Shown here one piece after another: positions 1-6,173 of a DNA stretch of 17,954 bases. Numbering within the stretch: position 1 is the first letter of the stretch; each line of letters starts with the position of its first letter. The notes under the pieces were generated by a model. That model was not told the origin of the DNA. It was given only the letters and a program-made list of their open reading frames with translations, and searched no databases. Source of the DNA: JACCYJ01 sp038198775 (GTDB taxonomy: Bacteria; Actinomycetota; Actinomycetes; Propionibacteriales; Nocardioidaceae); contig JBBPZV010000016.1 of NCBI GenBank assembly GCA_038198775.1, positions 1 to 17,954 on the forward strand, written 5' to 3'. Both the position numbers and the translations under genes were made by a program.

Positions 1-141
1 ACCGACCCGCAACCCGAGCACGGAAACGACGGCGAGCACGGCCACCACGCCAACCGCGGCCACCACACCCCCGGCACCGACCCGCAACCCGAGCACGGAA
101 ACGACGGCGAGCACGGCCACCACGCCAACCGCGGCCACCAC
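1..141. repeat. 75-bp tandem repeat, one full and one 66-bp copy
   Basis: Bases 1-66 and 76-141 are identical, giving an exact 75-bp period (25 codons). Copy two diverges where the stop codon begins at 142. The perfect identity points to recent duplication or ongoing slippage. More copies may lie upstream of the window. Confidence 0.9.
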
Positions 142-144
142 TGA
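1..144 (+). CDS. 3' end of a gene encoding a His/Gly/Asp-rich repeat tail (5' partial)
   Basis: Frame 1 is open from the window edge to TGA at 142-144 and gives 47 residues. They form a 25-residue unit (TDPQPEHGNDGEHG then HHANRGHHTPG) followed by a second copy that stops after ANRGHH. Each unit has six His, mostly as HG or HH, plus Asp and Glu, so the tail is hydrophilic and could bind metal; that function is inferred from composition only. Frame 1 was chosen because 23 of 25 codons per unit end in G or C and the stop falls just where the second copy leaves the repeat. The same 75-bp unit is also open in other frames: plus frame 2 gives a Thr/Ala/Pro-rich chain ending at 245-247, and the minus strand gives a Val/Ala-rich chain. 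The frame is therefore likely, not certain. The body of the protein and its family lie outside the window. Confidence 0.5.
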   Translation, partial: TDPQPEHGNDGEHGHHANRGHHTPGTDPQPEHGNDGEHGHHANRGHH

Positions 145-173
145 GTTGACCGACGCCTTGGCTGTTCTCCCGG

Positions 174-179
174 TACTCT
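174..179 (+). promoter_or_regulatory. Possible -10 box (TACTCT) for the T-box/AspRS transcript
   Basis: TACTCT fits the actinobacterial TANNNT -10 pattern. It would place transcription start near 186, close to the foot of T-box Stem I (184). The only good -35 match, TTGACC at 146-151, is 22 bases away, too far for a normal pair, so this is a weak call. Confidence 0.3.
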
Positions 180-183
180 GGCT

Positions 184-398
184 GCGGGCAGTGACGAAGA
201 CGAGTATGCGTCCGGGCCAGGGGCACAGAGAGCCGCCGACGAGCTGAGACGGCGGAGCCCTGCCGGTCGCTGAAGACACTTCATAGCCCGCACGCAAACG
301 AGGTCGCTCGCTTGGCAGCGCCGAGCGGTGAAGGCGTGGTGGTACCGCGAGGCCCCGCTCGCCCACGCCCCCCGGGAACGGTTCTGCCCCGAGGTGTG
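184..398 (+). promoter_or_regulatory. T-box riboswitch, apparent Asp (GAC) specifier, probably translational
   Basis: All major T-box parts can be traced. Stem I base: 184-189 pairs with 286-291, followed by a kink-turn-like internal loop (190-195 against 283-285) and the helix 196-199/279-282. The specifier loop has AGTA at 203-206 opposite GAAGACA at 272-278; the consensus GAA-NNN-purine layout makes GAC (275-277, Asp) the specifier. Upper helices are 208-215/263-270 and 218-222/258-262, then AGAGAGC at 227-233 and an apical hairpin 233-238/250-255. A Stem III-like hairpin is 305-310/322-327. The T-box core TGGTACCGCG (340-349) sits in an ideal antisequestrator: 333-339 pairs with 363-369, the 7-base bulge is 340-346, and 347-351 pairs with 358-362. 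CACGCC (364-369) can instead pair with GGTGTG (393-398), which overlaps the Shine-Dalgarno, so uncharged tRNA should free translation. There is no U-tract terminator. Confidence 0.88.
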
Positions 399-400
399 TG

Positions 401-1693
401 ATGGAAACTTCTCGAACCTTGGTCAAGGACCTGCCCCGCCGGGTGGGCCAGGTCGTCGACGTACAAGGCTGGGTGCACCGGCGCCGGCGGCTCTCGGCGC
501 TCACCTTCTTGGTCCTGCGCGACCGCACCGGCTTGGCCCAGGTCGTCGTCAAGGACCCCGAGACGCTCGCGTCCGCAGGCGGACTGGCCGAGGAGACCGT
601 GGTGGGCGTCACCGGCGAGGTGATCGCCAACAGCGCCGCCCCGGACGGGGTGGAGATCGTCGACCCGGTGATCCGGGTCCTCGGCGAGCCCGCGTCCAGT
701 CCAGCGGTCGAGCTGTGGCGGCCGACGCTACCGGTGGGACTACCACAGCTGCTGGACCATGCCGCGCTGACCTGGCGTCATCCTCGCCGGCGAGCCGTCT
801 GGCAGTTGGCAGCGGCATCCCTGCGCGGCTTCCGCGACACCCTCATCGCGGCCGACTTCACCGAGATCAGCACGCCCAAGCTGGTCGGCTCCGCAACCGA
901 GTCCGGCGCCAACGTCTTCGGCGTCGACTACTTCGGCCGACGGGCGTACCTCGCGCAGTCGCCGCAGTTCTACAAGCAGATCATGGTCGGGGTGTTCGAG
1001 CGGGTCTTCGAGGTCGGCCCCGTCTTCCGCGCCGAGCCGCACGACACCGCCCGGCACCTCGCAGAGTACGTCTCGCTCGACGTGGAGCTGGGCTTCATCG
1101 ACGACCACCGCACCGTCCTCACGGTGCTCCGGGACGTGATCGCCGGCATGCTCGGGGCGCTGCGTACCCACGCCGGAGCCGCCGTCGACCTGCTCGGTGT
1201 GAGGCTTCCGAGCGCGCCCACGCAGATTCCCCTGGTGCATTTCTCCCAAGCGCTCCGCATCGCCGGGGCGGACGCCGACGAGCCCGACCTGGCGCCGGCA
1301 CACGAGCGGGCCGTGGGCGCCTGGGCCCTGGCCGAGCACGGCAGCGACTTCGTCGCGGTCGAGGGGTATCCCCTGCGCAAGCGAGCCTTCTACACCCATC
1401 CCCAGCCCGACGACCCCCGTTGGTCCAACTCCTTCGACCTGCTGTTTCGCGGGCTGGAACTGGTGACGGGGGGCCAACGGCTGCACCGCTACGGCGACTA
1501 CGTGGCGGCCCTGCGCGCCCGCGGCGAGTCCACGGCGGCGTACGAGTCGTACCTGGACGCCTTCCGTTCCGGGATGCCCCCGCACGGAGGCTTCGCCATC
1601 GGGCTCGAGCGGTGGACCGCTCGACTGCTCGAGGTCGAGAACATCCGGACGACGACCCTGTTTCCGCGCGACCTCCACAGGTTGGAACCCTGA
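401..1693 (+). CDS. aspS: Archaeal-type aspartyl-tRNA synthetase (AspRS; possibly relaxed for tRNA-Asn)
   Basis: This class IIb synthetase charges tRNA with Asp in the cytosol. At 430 residues it is far shorter than the roughly 590-residue bacterial AspRS, because the bacterial insertion (GAD) domain is absent; the length matches the archaeal/eukaryotic type. The N-terminal OB-fold anticodon domain shows VQGWVHRRRRL and FLVLRDRTGLAQVVV. Motif 1 lies around FTEISTPKLVGSATESGANVF, motif 2 at FRAEPHDTARHLAEY, and motif 3 at GFAIGLERWTARLLEVENIR with a terminal LFPRD. FDLLFRGLELVTGGQRLH is the usual Asp-binding region. From memory of archaeal studies, His after GWV occurs in relaxed-specificity enzymes that also charge tRNA-Asn, whereas strict ones have Trp; this is suggestive only. 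ATG at 401 is preferred over GTG at 398 because GAGGTG (391-396) is better spaced to it. The T-box upstream independently supports an aminoacyl-tRNA synthetase. Confidence 0.93.
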   Translation: METSRTLVKDLPRRVGQVVDVQGWVHRRRRLSALTFLVLRDRTGLAQVVVKDPETLASAGGLAEETVVGVTGEVIANSAAPDGVEIVDPVIRVLGEPASSPAVELWRPTLPVGLPQLLDHAALTWRHPRRRAVWQLAAASLRGFRDTLIAADFTEISTPKLVGSATESGANVFGVDYFGRRAYLAQSPQFYKQIMVGVFERVFEVGPVFRAEPHDTARHLAEYVSLDVELGFIDDHRTVLTVLRDVIAGMLGALRTHAGAAVDLLGVRLPSAPTQIPLVHFSQALRIAGADADEPDLAPAHERAVGAWALAEHGSDFVAVEGYPLRKRAFYTHPQPDDPRWSNSFDLLFRGLELVTGGQRLHRYGDYVAALRARGESTAAYESYLDAFRSGMPPHGGFAIGLERWTARLLEVENIRTTTLFPRDLHRLEP

Positions 1694-1734
1694 CCGGCTG
1701 CCATTGAACGTGTGGTTCAGGGTAGAAAGGGTCC

Positions 1735-2208
1735 ATGAGCCTGATACGAGTGGTCGCCCGTCCGATGCTGGCTTCGATGTTCGTGGTGGGCGGCCTCAAC
1801 GCCGTCAAGGAGGCGCCGGCGCTGGCGCAGAAGGCCAAGCCGGTGACCGACCGGGTCGCTCCAGCGCTGGCCCAGGCCATGCCGCAACTTCCGGTGCCCA
1901 CGGACGCGACGACGTGGGTCCGCATCAACGGCGTGGTGCACGTGGTCGGTGGCGCAATGCTGGCCACGGGTCACCTGCCGCGCCTGACGGCGTGGATACT
2001 CGCCGGCAGCATGGTGCCGACAACCGCGATGGGGCATGCGTTCTGGAACCAGAGCGACCCGGTTGCGCGCAACAACCAACGTGCGCACTTCTTCAAGAAC
2101 CTCTCGCTGATCGGGGGGCTCTTGATGACCGGTATCGACCCGGACCCGCACAAGAAGATGCTGGTACGACGCGCCAAGGACAAGGTGATGGAGCTCGCAC
2201 CGTCTTGA
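1735..2208 (+). CDS. DoxX-family integral membrane protein
   Basis: The product is 157 residues. It begins RVVARPMLASMFVVGGLNAV, typical of DoxX-like proteins, and has about four hydrophobic segments: near residues 6-22, 62-80, 84-103 and 121-137. A polar loop rich in Lys, Ala and Pro separates the first two. Members are small inner-membrane proteins often linked to redox or thiol stress, but the exact role here is unknown. A purine-rich GAAAGGG sits 4 bases before the ATG. The gene starts 41 bases after the AspRS stop and ends 25 bases before aroA, so it may be cotranscribed with aroA-rsgA. Confidence 0.8.
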   Translation: MSLIRVVARPMLASMFVVGGLNAVKEAPALAQKAKPVTDRVAPALAQAMPQLPVPTDATTWVRINGVVHVVGGAMLATGHLPRLTAWILAGSMVPTTAMGHAFWNQSDPVARNNQRAHFFKNLSLIGGLLMTGIDPDPHKKMLVRRAKDKVMELAPS

Positions 2209-2233
2209 GCCAGGGCGTCATGATGGCGTCCCA

Positions 2234-3496
2234 GTGAACACGTGGGCGCCCCCGCGCCGGGTCAGCCCGCTCGATGCACCCGTGACGCTTCCGGGCTCGA
2301 AGTCGCTCACCAACCGGGCACTGGTGCTTGCGGCTCTCGCCGACGGCCCGTCGACGCTGTATTCCGCCTTGCGCGCCGGTGACACGGGGCTGATGGCCGC
2401 CGCGTTGCGCGCGCTCGGCACGCACGTGGCCGAGGTCGGGGAGGACTGGCGGGTCGTGCCGGCACCGTTGCGAGGTCCGGCTGCCGTCGACTGCGGCCTG
2501 GCGGGCACCGTGCTGCGCTTCGTACCGGCTCTGGCCGCCCTCGGCCACGGCCCGGTCGAGTTCCATGGTGACGCTCGCGCCGGTGAACGTCCCATGGCTG
2601 TGGCGTTGCAGGCGCTGCGAGACCTGGGCGTCGACGTGACCGGCCCCCAGCCCGGCCGCCTACCGTTTCGCATCACCGGGACGGGCGGGGTACGCGGCGG
2701 CCGGGTGGTCATCGACGCCTCGGCATCCAGCCAGTTCGTCTCCGGGCTGTTGCTGGCAGGGGCTCGCTTCGACGAGGGCGTCGAGGTGCTCCATCGTGGA
2801 GCGCCGGTGCCATCGTTTGCGCACATCGCCATGACGGTGACGCAGCTTCGGGAACGAGGCGTCGTCGTGGACGACTCCTGCCGGGACCACTGGGTGGTGC
2901 GGCCGGGACCGATCGGAGCCGTGGACGCAGTCGTCGAGCCCGATCTGTCCAGCGGCGCGCCGTTCGTGGCGGCCGCGCTGGTGACCGGTGGACGGGTACG
3001 TGTCGTGGGCTGGCCCGCGCACACCGACCAGGCCGGGGACCGCATGCGCGACGTGGCCGGAGCAATGGGCGCCCGCGTCGAGCGCGACGACCGGGACCTC
3101 GTGGTCACCGGAGCCGACCGCATCGACGGTGTCGACCTGGACCTCCACGAGGTCGGCGAGCTTACCCCCGTGGTGGCCGCCTTGTGCGCGCTTGCAGCCA
3201 CGCCGTCTCGGTTGCGGGGAGTCGCGCACCTTCGAGGCCACGAGAGCGACCGGCTCGCCGCACTGACCCGCGAGCTCACCGGTCTCGGGGCCTGGGTGAC
3301 CGAGCTGCCCGACGGCCTGCGTATCGTGCCGCGGAAGCTGCATGGCGGTCTCTTCTCGACCCATGGCGACCACCGCATGGCGCAGGCCGGCGCCGTCCTC
3401 GGGCTCGTCGTGGGAGGCCTTAGAATCGCTGGCCCCGAAGCCAGCGCCAAGACGTTTCCCGCGTTCGTGCCCAGCTGGGAACGGTTCGTCGGTTGA
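2234..3496 (+). CDS. aroA: 3-phosphoshikimate 1-carboxyvinyltransferase (EPSP synthase)
   Basis: It transfers enolpyruvyl from PEP to shikimate-3-phosphate, the sixth step of the shikimate pathway, in the cytosol. The 420 residues fit the usual 420-450. Family motifs appear in order: PGSKSLTNRALVLAAL near the N-terminus, GLAGTVLRFVPALAAL (the PEP/glyphosate-site loop, with the small Gly kept), GDARAGERPMAVALQALRDLG, SSQFVSGLLLAG, EPDLSSGAPFVAAALV, LRGHESDRLAAL (the RxKESDR motif with His for Lys), THGDHRMAQAGAVLGL and KTFPAFVPSWERF at the C-terminus. GTG at 2234 is used; no earlier in-frame start gives homologous sequence, and there is no strong Shine-Dalgarno. The stop overlaps the TTG start of rsgA by three bases, implying translational coupling. 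aroA followed by rsgA and hisN is a common actinobacterial order. Confidence 0.96.
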   Translation: MNTWAPPRRVSPLDAPVTLPGSKSLTNRALVLAALADGPSTLYSALRAGDTGLMAAALRALGTHVAEVGEDWRVVPAPLRGPAAVDCGLAGTVLRFVPALAALGHGPVEFHGDARAGERPMAVALQALRDLGVDVTGPQPGRLPFRITGTGGVRGGRVVIDASASSQFVSGLLLAGARFDEGVEVLHRGAPVPSFAHIAMTVTQLRERGVVVDDSCRDHWVVRPGPIGAVDAVVEPDLSSGAPFVAAALVTGGRVRVVGWPAHTDQAGDRMRDVAGAMGARVERDDRDLVVTGADRIDGVDLDLHEVGELTPVVAALCALAATPSRLRGVAHLRGHESDRLAALTRELTGLGAWVTELPDGLRIVPRKLHGGLFSTHGDHRMAQAGAVLGLVVGGLRIAGPEASAKTFPAFVPSWERFVG

Positions 3497-4476
3497 GCGG
3501 TTTCGATCCCGACGTGGACAGCTATGAGCGTGCCGGTCGCGGCACGCGGCCGCGTACGAAGCGAAGACCTGCTCATGAGGACGCCGTCTCCGGCCGTGTG
3601 CTCACTGTGGACCGCGGGAGGTTCACGGTGGGCCGAGACGGTCCCGCCCCGGCAGCAACGGTGTCCGCTGTGAAGGCGCGGGAGCTGGGACGCAAGGGCG
3701 TGGTGGTGGGGGACGAGGTGCGGTTGGTCGGAGACGTCAGCGGAGCCGAGGGGTCGCTGGCCCGCATCGTCTCCGTGGGCCCGCGGCGCACGGTCTTGCG
3801 TCGCAGCGCCGATGACATCGACTGCGTCGAACGCGTGCTGGTCGCCAACGCCCAGCAGCTGGTGATCGTCGCCGCGCTGGCGGACCCGCCGCCACGTCCG
3901 CGGCTGATCGACCGGTGCCTGGTGGCGGCGTACGACGCCGGCATGGATGCGCTGCTCTGCCTGACCAAGGCGGACCTCGCCTCGCCGGACCGGTTGCTCG
4001 CCGCGTACCGACCGCTCGGCGTGTCGACCGTTGCGACGTCTCCGGCCGGAGGGCTGGACGAGTTGCGAGCACGGCTCGAGCGCCGGGTCAGCGTGCTGGT
4101 CGGGCAGAGCGGCGTCGGCAAGTCCACGCTCGTCAACGCCCTCGTCCCGGCCGCTGAGCGGGCTACCAGCGACGTGAACACGGTCACCGGCCGTGGACGT
4201 CACACCTCCAGCTCGGCGCTTGCCCTGCGACTGCCCTTCGACGGTTGGGTCATCGACACGCCGGGTGTCCGCTCGTTCGGGCTGGCCCACGTCCGGCCGG
4301 ACCGCGTCCTCGCGGCCTTCTCGGACCTGGCCGCGGTCGGAGCTCGATGTCCGCGCGGATGTTCGCACACGGACTCAGAGCCCGAGTGTGAGCTTGACGC
4401 GGCCGCCGCTGACGGCCGAGTCGCCGTCGCCCGGGTGGACTCGTTTCGCCGCCTGCTGGCGAGCCGGAACGACTAG
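3493..4476 (+). CDS. rsgA: Ribosome small subunit-dependent GTPase RsgA (YjeQ)
   Basis: This circularly permuted GTPase acts late in 30S subunit maturation. The 327 residues hold an N-terminal basic tail and OB-fold (about 30-110), then GTPase motifs in permuted order: LTKADL (G4, about 157-162, Thr in place of the usual Asn), GQSGVGKST (G1/P-loop, about 204-212), GRGRHTSS (G2) and IDTPGVRSFGL (G3, about 254-264). The C-terminal zinc knuckle is CPRGCSHTDSEPEC, with the C-x3-C-x-H-x6-C spacing of the family. The start is TTG at 3493, overlapping the aroA stop. An internal start would remove the Arg/Lys-rich lead-in, so the exact start is less sure than the gene. It converges on the next gene with only 7 bases between stops. 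Confidence 0.95.
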   Translation: MSGFDPDVDSYERAGRGTRPRTKRRPAHEDAVSGRVLTVDRGRFTVGRDGPAPAATVSAVKARELGRKGVVVGDEVRLVGDVSGAEGSLARIVSVGPRRTVLRRSADDIDCVERVLVANAQQLVIVAALADPPPRPRLIDRCLVAAYDAGMDALLCLTKADLASPDRLLAAYRPLGVSTVATSPAGGLDELRARLERRVSVLVGQSGVGKSTLVNALVPAAERATSDVNTVTGRGRHTSSSALALRLPFDGWVIDTPGVRSFGLAHVRPDRVLAAFSDLAAVGARCPRGCSHTDSEPECELDAAAADGRVAVARVDSFRRLLASRND

Positions 4477-4483
4477 CGCCGGG

Positions 4484-5023
4484 TCAGCCTCCGTTGAAGG
4501 TCGCCTGACCCGTCGGGTTCCACAGCGCTCGGGCGCCGGCCTCACCCACCCGGGCGGTTTGCACGGCGACGGCGATCGAACCCACCAGCACCAGGACCGC
4601 CAGCACCGTTGCCACGGCTGTCTGGCCGCCCTGGGCGTCGACGCGGGTACTGCCGCCTCGGCGAGAGGCATCCCCTGGAGGCACGGCCCGGTCAGGCCTG
4701 GTCGCCACGAAGGCGGCCACGACCGCAACGGTCAGCCCCAGCATCAGCACGACCAGCTGGTTGGCGAGCTGCTGGTGGACGGCGACCGCCTGCGCCACCG
4801 GCCCACCCAGGTTGAGTGACGCCTTGAGCGAGTACCCGCTCTGCCTTGTGACGTACAAGGTCCCGAGGGAGATCAACGTGGCCACGAGCAGCGGCCACCG
4901 CAGTCGAGCGCGCCAGCGCGGAACGATGAACAAGACACCCAACAGCGCCGTCGCCGGAAGCAGGACCACGGCCGCGTGGACGACCAAGGCATGCACCGGC
5001 AGCCCTCTGAACTCACCGAACAC
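4484..5023 (-). CDS. DUF2231-like four-helix membrane protein
   Basis: The 179 residues open with FGEFRGLPVHALVVHAAVVL, the Pro-His-x(4)-His signature at the first helix of DUF2231 membrane proteins. Four hydrophobic stretches follow: about 9-32, 44-61, 86-108 and 138-159. A polar loop rich in Arg, Gly and Asp lies between helices 3 and 4. The paired His could bind haem or metal in this family, but no function is established. GTG at 5023 is preceded by GGAGGAGG at a 5-base gap, an unusually strong ribosome binding site. TAACGT on the minus strand (5065-5060) is a reasonable -10 box, giving a leader of about 30 bases. The gene interrupts the rsgA-hisN order on the opposite strand. Confidence 0.8.
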   Translation of the reverse strand: MFGEFRGLPVHALVVHAAVVLLPATALLGVLFIVPRWRARLRWPLLVATLISLGTLYVTRQSGYSLKASLNLGGPVAQAVAVHQQLANQLVVLMLGLTVAVVAAFVATRPDRAVPPGDASRRGGSTRVDAQGGQTAVATVLAVLVLVGSIAVAVQTARVGEAGARALWNPTGQATFNGG

Positions 5024-5125
5024 CTCGACCTCCTCCGGTGGCGCGGCTGCGGTCGCTCCACGTTACGACCATCGGCTGAGAACCGGGTGAGAGCCGACGC
5101 GGGTGTCTCCCGACATCTCGGTTGC

Positions 5126-5146
5126 CCCGACGGCAGAGCCGTCGGG
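5126..5146. other. Perfect 9-bp inverted repeat with 3-base loop
   Basis: CCCGACGGC (5126-5134), loop AGA, GCCGTCGGG (5138-5146). It lies in the divergent region between the DUF2231-like gene and hisN, so it is not at a gene end. It may be an operator or a transcript structure; no U-tract follows. Confidence 0.5.
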
Positions 5147-5226
5147 AGGCCCCGCGGGCGGCGGCTGGCTTCCCGACCGACGAGCGGCTCGCGCCCACCA
5201 GCAGTCGGGAGGTCGCGGCGAGGCGG

Positions 5227-5255
5227 CCGGGTCTGCGGACCCGGAGGACTAACCT
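5227..5255 (+). promoter_or_regulatory. hisN promoter: palindrome plus leaderless -10 box
   Basis: CCGGGTC-TGCG-GACCCGG (5227-5244) is a perfect 7-bp inverted repeat covering the expected -35 position. TAACCT (5250-5255) follows as the -10 box, six bases before the GTG at 5262. No recognisable -35 is present. The palindrome is well placed for a repressor or an activator. The GGAGG at 5243-5247 is too far from the start (14 bases) to be a good ribosome binding site, which favours a leaderless message. Confidence 0.5.
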
Positions 5256-5261
5256 GCCCTC

Positions 5262-6128
5262 GTGGTGGGTCCCTTCAACGACGACGTCCGGCTGGCTCAC
5301 CTGCTGGCAGACGACGCCGACTCGCTGGCGATGGACCGCTTCCGTGCCCCGGACCTGCAGGTGCAGACCAAGTCCGACCTGACTCCGGTAAGCGACGCCG
5401 ACGCCGCGGTCGAGCAGTCCATCCGGCGTACGCTGGCGCGAGCCCGCAGCCGTGACGCCGTCTCCGGCGAGGAGGAGGAGCCGACCGGGTGGGGCCCGCG
5501 CCGGTGGGTGGTCGACCCGATCGACGGCACCGCGAACTACATCCGCGGCGTGCCGGTGTGGGCGACGCTCATCGCCTTGGCGGTCGAGAGCGAGGTGGTC
5601 GTCGGTTGCGTGTCGGCCCCGGCCCTGGGAAGGCGCTGGTGGGCCTCACAAGGTGGCGGCGCATGGACCGGCCGTTCCCTGATGGCCGCCCGACCCTGTC
5701 ACGTGTCCGCCGTCGACGACATCGCCGACGCGTCGTTCTCGTACGCCTCGCTCGGAGGCTGGGAGCAGATCGGACGGTTGGACAGCTTCTTGGCACTGAC
5801 CCGCCGGTGTTGGCGGACGCGGGCGTACGGAGACTTCTGGTCGTACACGATGCTGGCCGAGGGTGCCGTTGACGTGGCCGCCGATCCCCAGCTGGCCGTC
5901 CACGACATGGCCGCCCTGGACGTCATCGTGCGTGAGGCCGGCGGCCGCTTCACCGGGCTCGACGGACGGCCTGGGCCGCTCGGGCGCAACGCGCTGGCCA
6001 CCAACGGCCACCTGCACGACGCGGCCATGGCGTTCCTCGGCCACTTCCCGGACGGTCCCGACGAGCCACCGGCCCGACCGGGCGGCAACGTCCGCGACCT
6101 GGCGTCACGGCGCCGCGGCAGCGACTGA
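5262..6128 (+). CDS. hisN: Histidinol-phosphatase, inositol monophosphatase type
   Basis: It hydrolyses L-histidinol phosphate in histidine synthesis with Mg2+, in the cytosol. The 288-residue protein has the IMPase metal site: GEE (residues 69-71), DPIDGT (85-90) and the C-terminal AADPQLAVHDMAALDVIVREAGG, where the HD supplies the last metal Asp (usually WD). Sequence typical of actinobacterial HisN includes TKSDLTPVSDADAAVE, RGVPVWATLIAL, APALGRRWWAS and WRTRAYGDFWSY. The last 25 residues, rich in Pro, Gly and Arg, extend beyond the core. The start is GTG 5262, the first of two tandem GTG codons, chosen by the -10 spacing. IMPase-fold enzymes differ in substrate, but these motifs and the aroA-rsgA neighbourhood favour HisN. 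Confidence 0.92.
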   Translation: MVGPFNDDVRLAHLLADDADSLAMDRFRAPDLQVQTKSDLTPVSDADAAVEQSIRRTLARARSRDAVSGEEEEPTGWGPRRWVVDPIDGTANYIRGVPVWATLIALAVESEVVVGCVSAPALGRRWWASQGGGAWTGRSLMAARPCHVSAVDDIADASFSYASLGGWEQIGRLDSFLALTRRCWRTRAYGDFWSYTMLAEGAVDVAADPQLAVHDMAALDVIVREAGGRFTGLDGRPGPLGRNALATNGHLHDAAMAFLGHFPDGPDEPPARPGGNVRDLASRRRGSD

Positions 6129-6173
6129 GGTCAAGAACAGGCGGCCCGCACCGTCGCCAGCGACTCGGGGAGC

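Noticed and set aside
1..141. CRISPR-like array from the 75-bp repeat
   Set aside because: The copies are contiguous with no spacers and keep codon phase; this is a protein-coding tandem repeat.
146..151. TTGACC as -35 box for the T-box transcript
   Set aside because: 22 bases separate it from the only suitable -10 (174-179), outside the normal 16-19 range.
328..1707. A 459-codon plus-strand frame overlapping the AspRS gene
   Set aside because: It is Arg/Pro/Gly-rich, covers the same strand as the AspRS in another frame, has no family features and starts inside the T-box.
2218..4368. A 716-codon minus-strand frame across aroA and rsgA
   Set aside because: Ser/Thr/Arg/Pro-rich antisense shadow caused by high GC; aroA and rsgA motifs on the plus strand are complete.
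5126..5146. Terminator call for the 9-bp hairpin
   Set aside because: It lies between divergent genes, with no transcript expected to end there, and has no T-tract.
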